Below are positions 53,400-54,969 of a stretch of 54,969 nt of DNA, piece by piece (within the stretch, counting starts at the first letter, position 1; every line of letters starts with the position of its first letter). Below the pieces are notes generated by a model that saw only the letters and a program-made list of their open reading frames with translations, was not told where the DNA came from and ran no database searches. Source of the DNA: Sphingomonas sp. (GTDB lineage: Bacteria; Pseudomonadota; Alphaproteobacteria; Sphingomonadales; Sphingomonadaceae); assembly GCA_013001055.1 (NCBI GenBank), contig JABDNH010000002.1:1-54969 (forward strand). The letters run 5' to 3'. The translations under genes and the position numbers were made by a program.

Positions 53400-54434
53400 C
53401 TACTCCGCCGCGAACATATCCGCTTCGGGCTCGCCCTCTTCCTCGTTCGCCGCGTTCGCTTTCCGGCGGCGGTCGAAGTTGCTCCACACGTCGTTCCAGT
53501 CGCCCTTGGTGGCGGCCTTGGAATATTCGGTCGCGCGGGTTTCGAAGAAGTTGGCGTGCTCGACGCCGTTCAGCATCGGGGCGAGCCAGGGGAGGGGGTG
53601 TTCCTCGATCATGTAGATGGGCTTGAGGCCCAGCTGACCCAGGCGCCAGTCGGCGATGTAGCGGATATATTTCTTGATATCCTTAGGCGTCATGCCCTCG
53701 ACGGGGCCGAGCTCGAAGGCGAGATCGATGAACGCATCTTCGAGGCGCACGACCTTCTGGCACATGTCGACGATGTCGTCCTTGACGCTCTGCGTGAGGC
53801 AGTCGCGTTCCTCGCAGAAAGCGTGGAACAGGCGGATGATGCCTTCGCAGTGGAGGCTTTCATCGCGCACCGACCAGCTGACGATCTGGCCCATGCCCTT
53901 CATCTTGTTGAAGCGCGGGAAGTTCATCAGCATCGCGAAGCTGGCGAAGAGTTGCAGGCCCTCGGTGAAGCCGCCGAACATGGCCAGCGTCTTGGCGATA
54001 TCCTCGTCGGTGTCGACGCCGAATTCATTGAGGTAATCGTGCTTGTCGGCCATTTCCTTGTACTGGAGGAAGGCCGAATATTCGCTTTCGGGCATGCCGA
54101 TCGTGTCGAGCAGGTGGCTGTAGGCCGCGATGTGGATCGTCTCCATGTTGGAGAAGGCGGCGAGCATCATCTTGACCTCGGTCGGCTTGAACACGCGGCC
54201 ATATTTGTCGTGGTAGCAATCCTGCACCTCGACATCGGCCTGCGTGAAGAAGCGGAAGATCTGCGTGAGCAGGTTGCGCTCGTGCTCGGTCAGTTTCTGC
54301 GCCCAATCGCGGCAGTCCTCGCCCAGCGGCACCTCTTCGGGCATCCAGTGGACCTGCTGCTGCTTTTTCCAATAGTCGTAGGCCCAGGGATAATCGAAGG
54401 GCTTGTAGGCTTTGCGGCTTTCGAGAAGGGACAT
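53400..54434 (-). CDS. nrdB: Class Ia ribonucleotide reductase, beta (small) subunit
   Basis: A 344-residue protein carrying the di-iron ligands Asp67, Glu98, His101, Glu158, Glu192 and His195, and the radical Tyr105 (E-x-x-H-x3-Y pattern in NMETIHIAAY). It makes the tyrosyl radical used by NrdA to reduce ribonucleotides. It lies downstream of nrdA, with two small membrane-protein genes between, on the same strand. Confidence 0.96.
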   Translation of the reverse strand: MSLLESRKAYKPFDYPWAYDYWKKQQQVHWMPEEVPLGEDCRDWAQKLTEHERNLLTQIFRFFTQADVEVQDCYHDKYGRVFKPTEVKMMLAAFSNMETIHIAAYSHLLDTIGMPESEYSAFLQYKEMADKHDYLNEFGVDTDEDIAKTLAMFGGFTEGLQLFASFAMLMNFPRFNKMKGMGQIVSWSVRDESLHCEGIIRLFHAFCEERDCLTQSVKDDIVDMCQKVVRLEDAFIDLAFELGPVEGMTPKDIKKYIRYIADWRLGQLGLKPIYMIEEHPLPWLAPMLNGVEHANFFETRATEYSKAATKGDWNDVWSNFDRRRKANAANEEEGEPEADMFAAE

Positions 54435-54470
54435 GTGTTCTAGGCTCCCTGGGTTTTCTTGTTGATCATA

Positions 54471-54632
54471 TCAGTTCTTGAGCGCGTCGACGACAGCGAG
54501 GCCGAGGGCGACGAGCATGGCGGCGCCGCCAACCAGCCTGGCATTGGTGCGGACCGCCGGCATCTCCATCCGCCGCGCGGTGAAGATGAGGGCGAGGCCC
54601 GCAACGGCCAGGAGGATGACAACCAGTTTCAT
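54471..54632 (-). CDS. Small membrane protein between nrdA and nrdB, 53 aa
   Basis: ATG at 54632, sharing one base with the stop of the preceding gene (TGATG). It begins MKLVVILLAVAGLALIFTAR, then RMEMPAVRTNARLVG, then a second hydrophobic stretch (GAAMLVALGLAVVDALKN). Two membrane segments. No family recognised. The coupling and the nrd operon context support it as real. It ends 36 bases before nrdB. Confidence 0.65.
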   Translation of the reverse strand: MKLVVILLAVAGLALIFTARRMEMPAVRTNARLVGGAAMLVALGLAVVDALKN

Positions 54633-54922
54633 CAGGCGGCGCTCCATGGCGAGTTGATGAGGCCGGTCTTAATGGACATAAGAATGGTCAATCGAACAGC
54701 GCCGAAAACGGCCCCGATTATCGAAGTGACCACAAAGAAGTAGCTTAGAACTACCCAGCCATTCTTAAAGAATGCGCCGTCAAATCCGACTGTCGCATTC
54801 ATATTCTTGCCATACCAAACGATACCACCAGCTATGAGCGGCATCACGAACATCCCCGCCACCAAATAGAATATTCCGGTGACGAGATGCTCCGTCTGAG
54901 TGTTGGCGAACAGCATCGACAT
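54632..54922 (-). CDS. Membrane protein between nrdA and nrdB, 96 aa
   Basis: ATG at 54922, sharing one base with the nrdA stop (TGATG); the ATG at 54940 would overlap the end of nrdA and is less likely. Two or more membrane segments: HLVTGIFYLVAGMFVMPLIA and a second around VVLSYFFVVTSIIGAVFGA. No family recognised. It is translationally coupled to nrdA. Confidence 0.7.
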   Translation of the reverse strand: MSMLFANTQTEHLVTGIFYLVAGMFVMPLIAGGIVWYGKNMNATVGFDGAFFKNGWVVLSYFFVVTSIIGAVFGAVRLTILMSIKTGLINSPWSAA

Positions 54923-54969
54923 CACTGACACGCCAGGCATTCGTCGTAGTCGGTCACCTCGGCATGAAT
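54922..54969 (-). CDS. nrdA: Class Ia ribonucleotide reductase, alpha subunit, C-terminal end (partial)
   Basis: The last 15 codons before TGA 54922 read IHAEVTDYDECLACQ. The CxxC pair (CLAC) at the very C-terminus is the redox-shuttle pair of the large subunit. The adjacent nrdB on the same strand supports the call. The rest lies beyond the window. Confidence 0.8.
   Translation of the reverse strand: MHAEVTDYDECLACQ

Overview
The window is a 55 kb piece of a GC-rich alphaproteobacterial chromosome, most likely order Sphingomonadales. The indications are the gene content and order: the large 180-kDa-type NAD-glutamate dehydrogenase, an lgt-MidA-pgeF cluster, an Mla/MCE transporter with a STAS-fused permease, tyrosine-catabolism genes, and TTAA-N7-TTAAC boxes of the CtrA type. 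This assignment comes from reading the sequence, not from a database search.

Left edge (1-500): the N-terminal end of a tyrosine-recombinase gene runs off the window. It is followed by three direct repeats that look like integrase arm sites and by a 19-nt copy of what looks like a tRNA-Pro 3' end. I read this as the right end of an integrated element lying to the left. From 500 to 2000 there are a DJ-1/PfpI protein and a hotdog-like protein.

2190-7355 holds three tandem paralogous trimeric autotransporter adhesins (TAAs). The first is interrupted by one in-frame amber codon and is a mosaic of the other two. The second and third share a 31-nt promoter block and a cysteine-pair N-terminal cap. 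This is the most unusual region of the window.

7359-12799 (minus strand) is a tightly overlapped five-gene operon: oligopeptidase B, an M1-like zinc peptidase, a thioesterase, maleylacetoacetate isomerase and a class II aldolase. It diverges from an Xaa-Pro aminopeptidase. hmgA-fahA lie at 16.7-19.3 kb, so three late steps of tyrosine degradation are present but split over two operons.

The middle (19-46 kb) is mostly housekeeping: ABC1 kinase, two tRNA-Thr genes, a PAS protein, NAD-glutamate dehydrogenase with a coupled ATP-grasp protein, phaB with a ribbon-helix-helix protein, hemH, an orphan molybdenum-hydroxylase-like protein lacking the catalytic Glu, an acyl-CoA ligase, lgt-MidA-pgeF, a cystathionine gamma-synthase-family enzyme, the Mla operon, pepN, and ltaE with an EamA exporter behind a leader terminator.

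The right end (46.8-55 kb) is patchier. It carries a thermonuclease, ppk2, a DsrE-like protein, a DUF1330-like gene broken by an in-frame TGA, an M28 peptidase, a tiny membrane protein behind paired CtrA-type boxes, two direct copies of a ~120-bp repeat, a chimeric pseudogene, an AT-richer orphan lipoprotein, and an nrdA-(two small membrane proteins)-nrdB operon. No CRISPR array, rRNA gene or complete IS element was seen. No stretch longer than 300 bases lacks a gene call; the longest gaps (220-495, 3547-3819, 5743-6008) are described in the entries.
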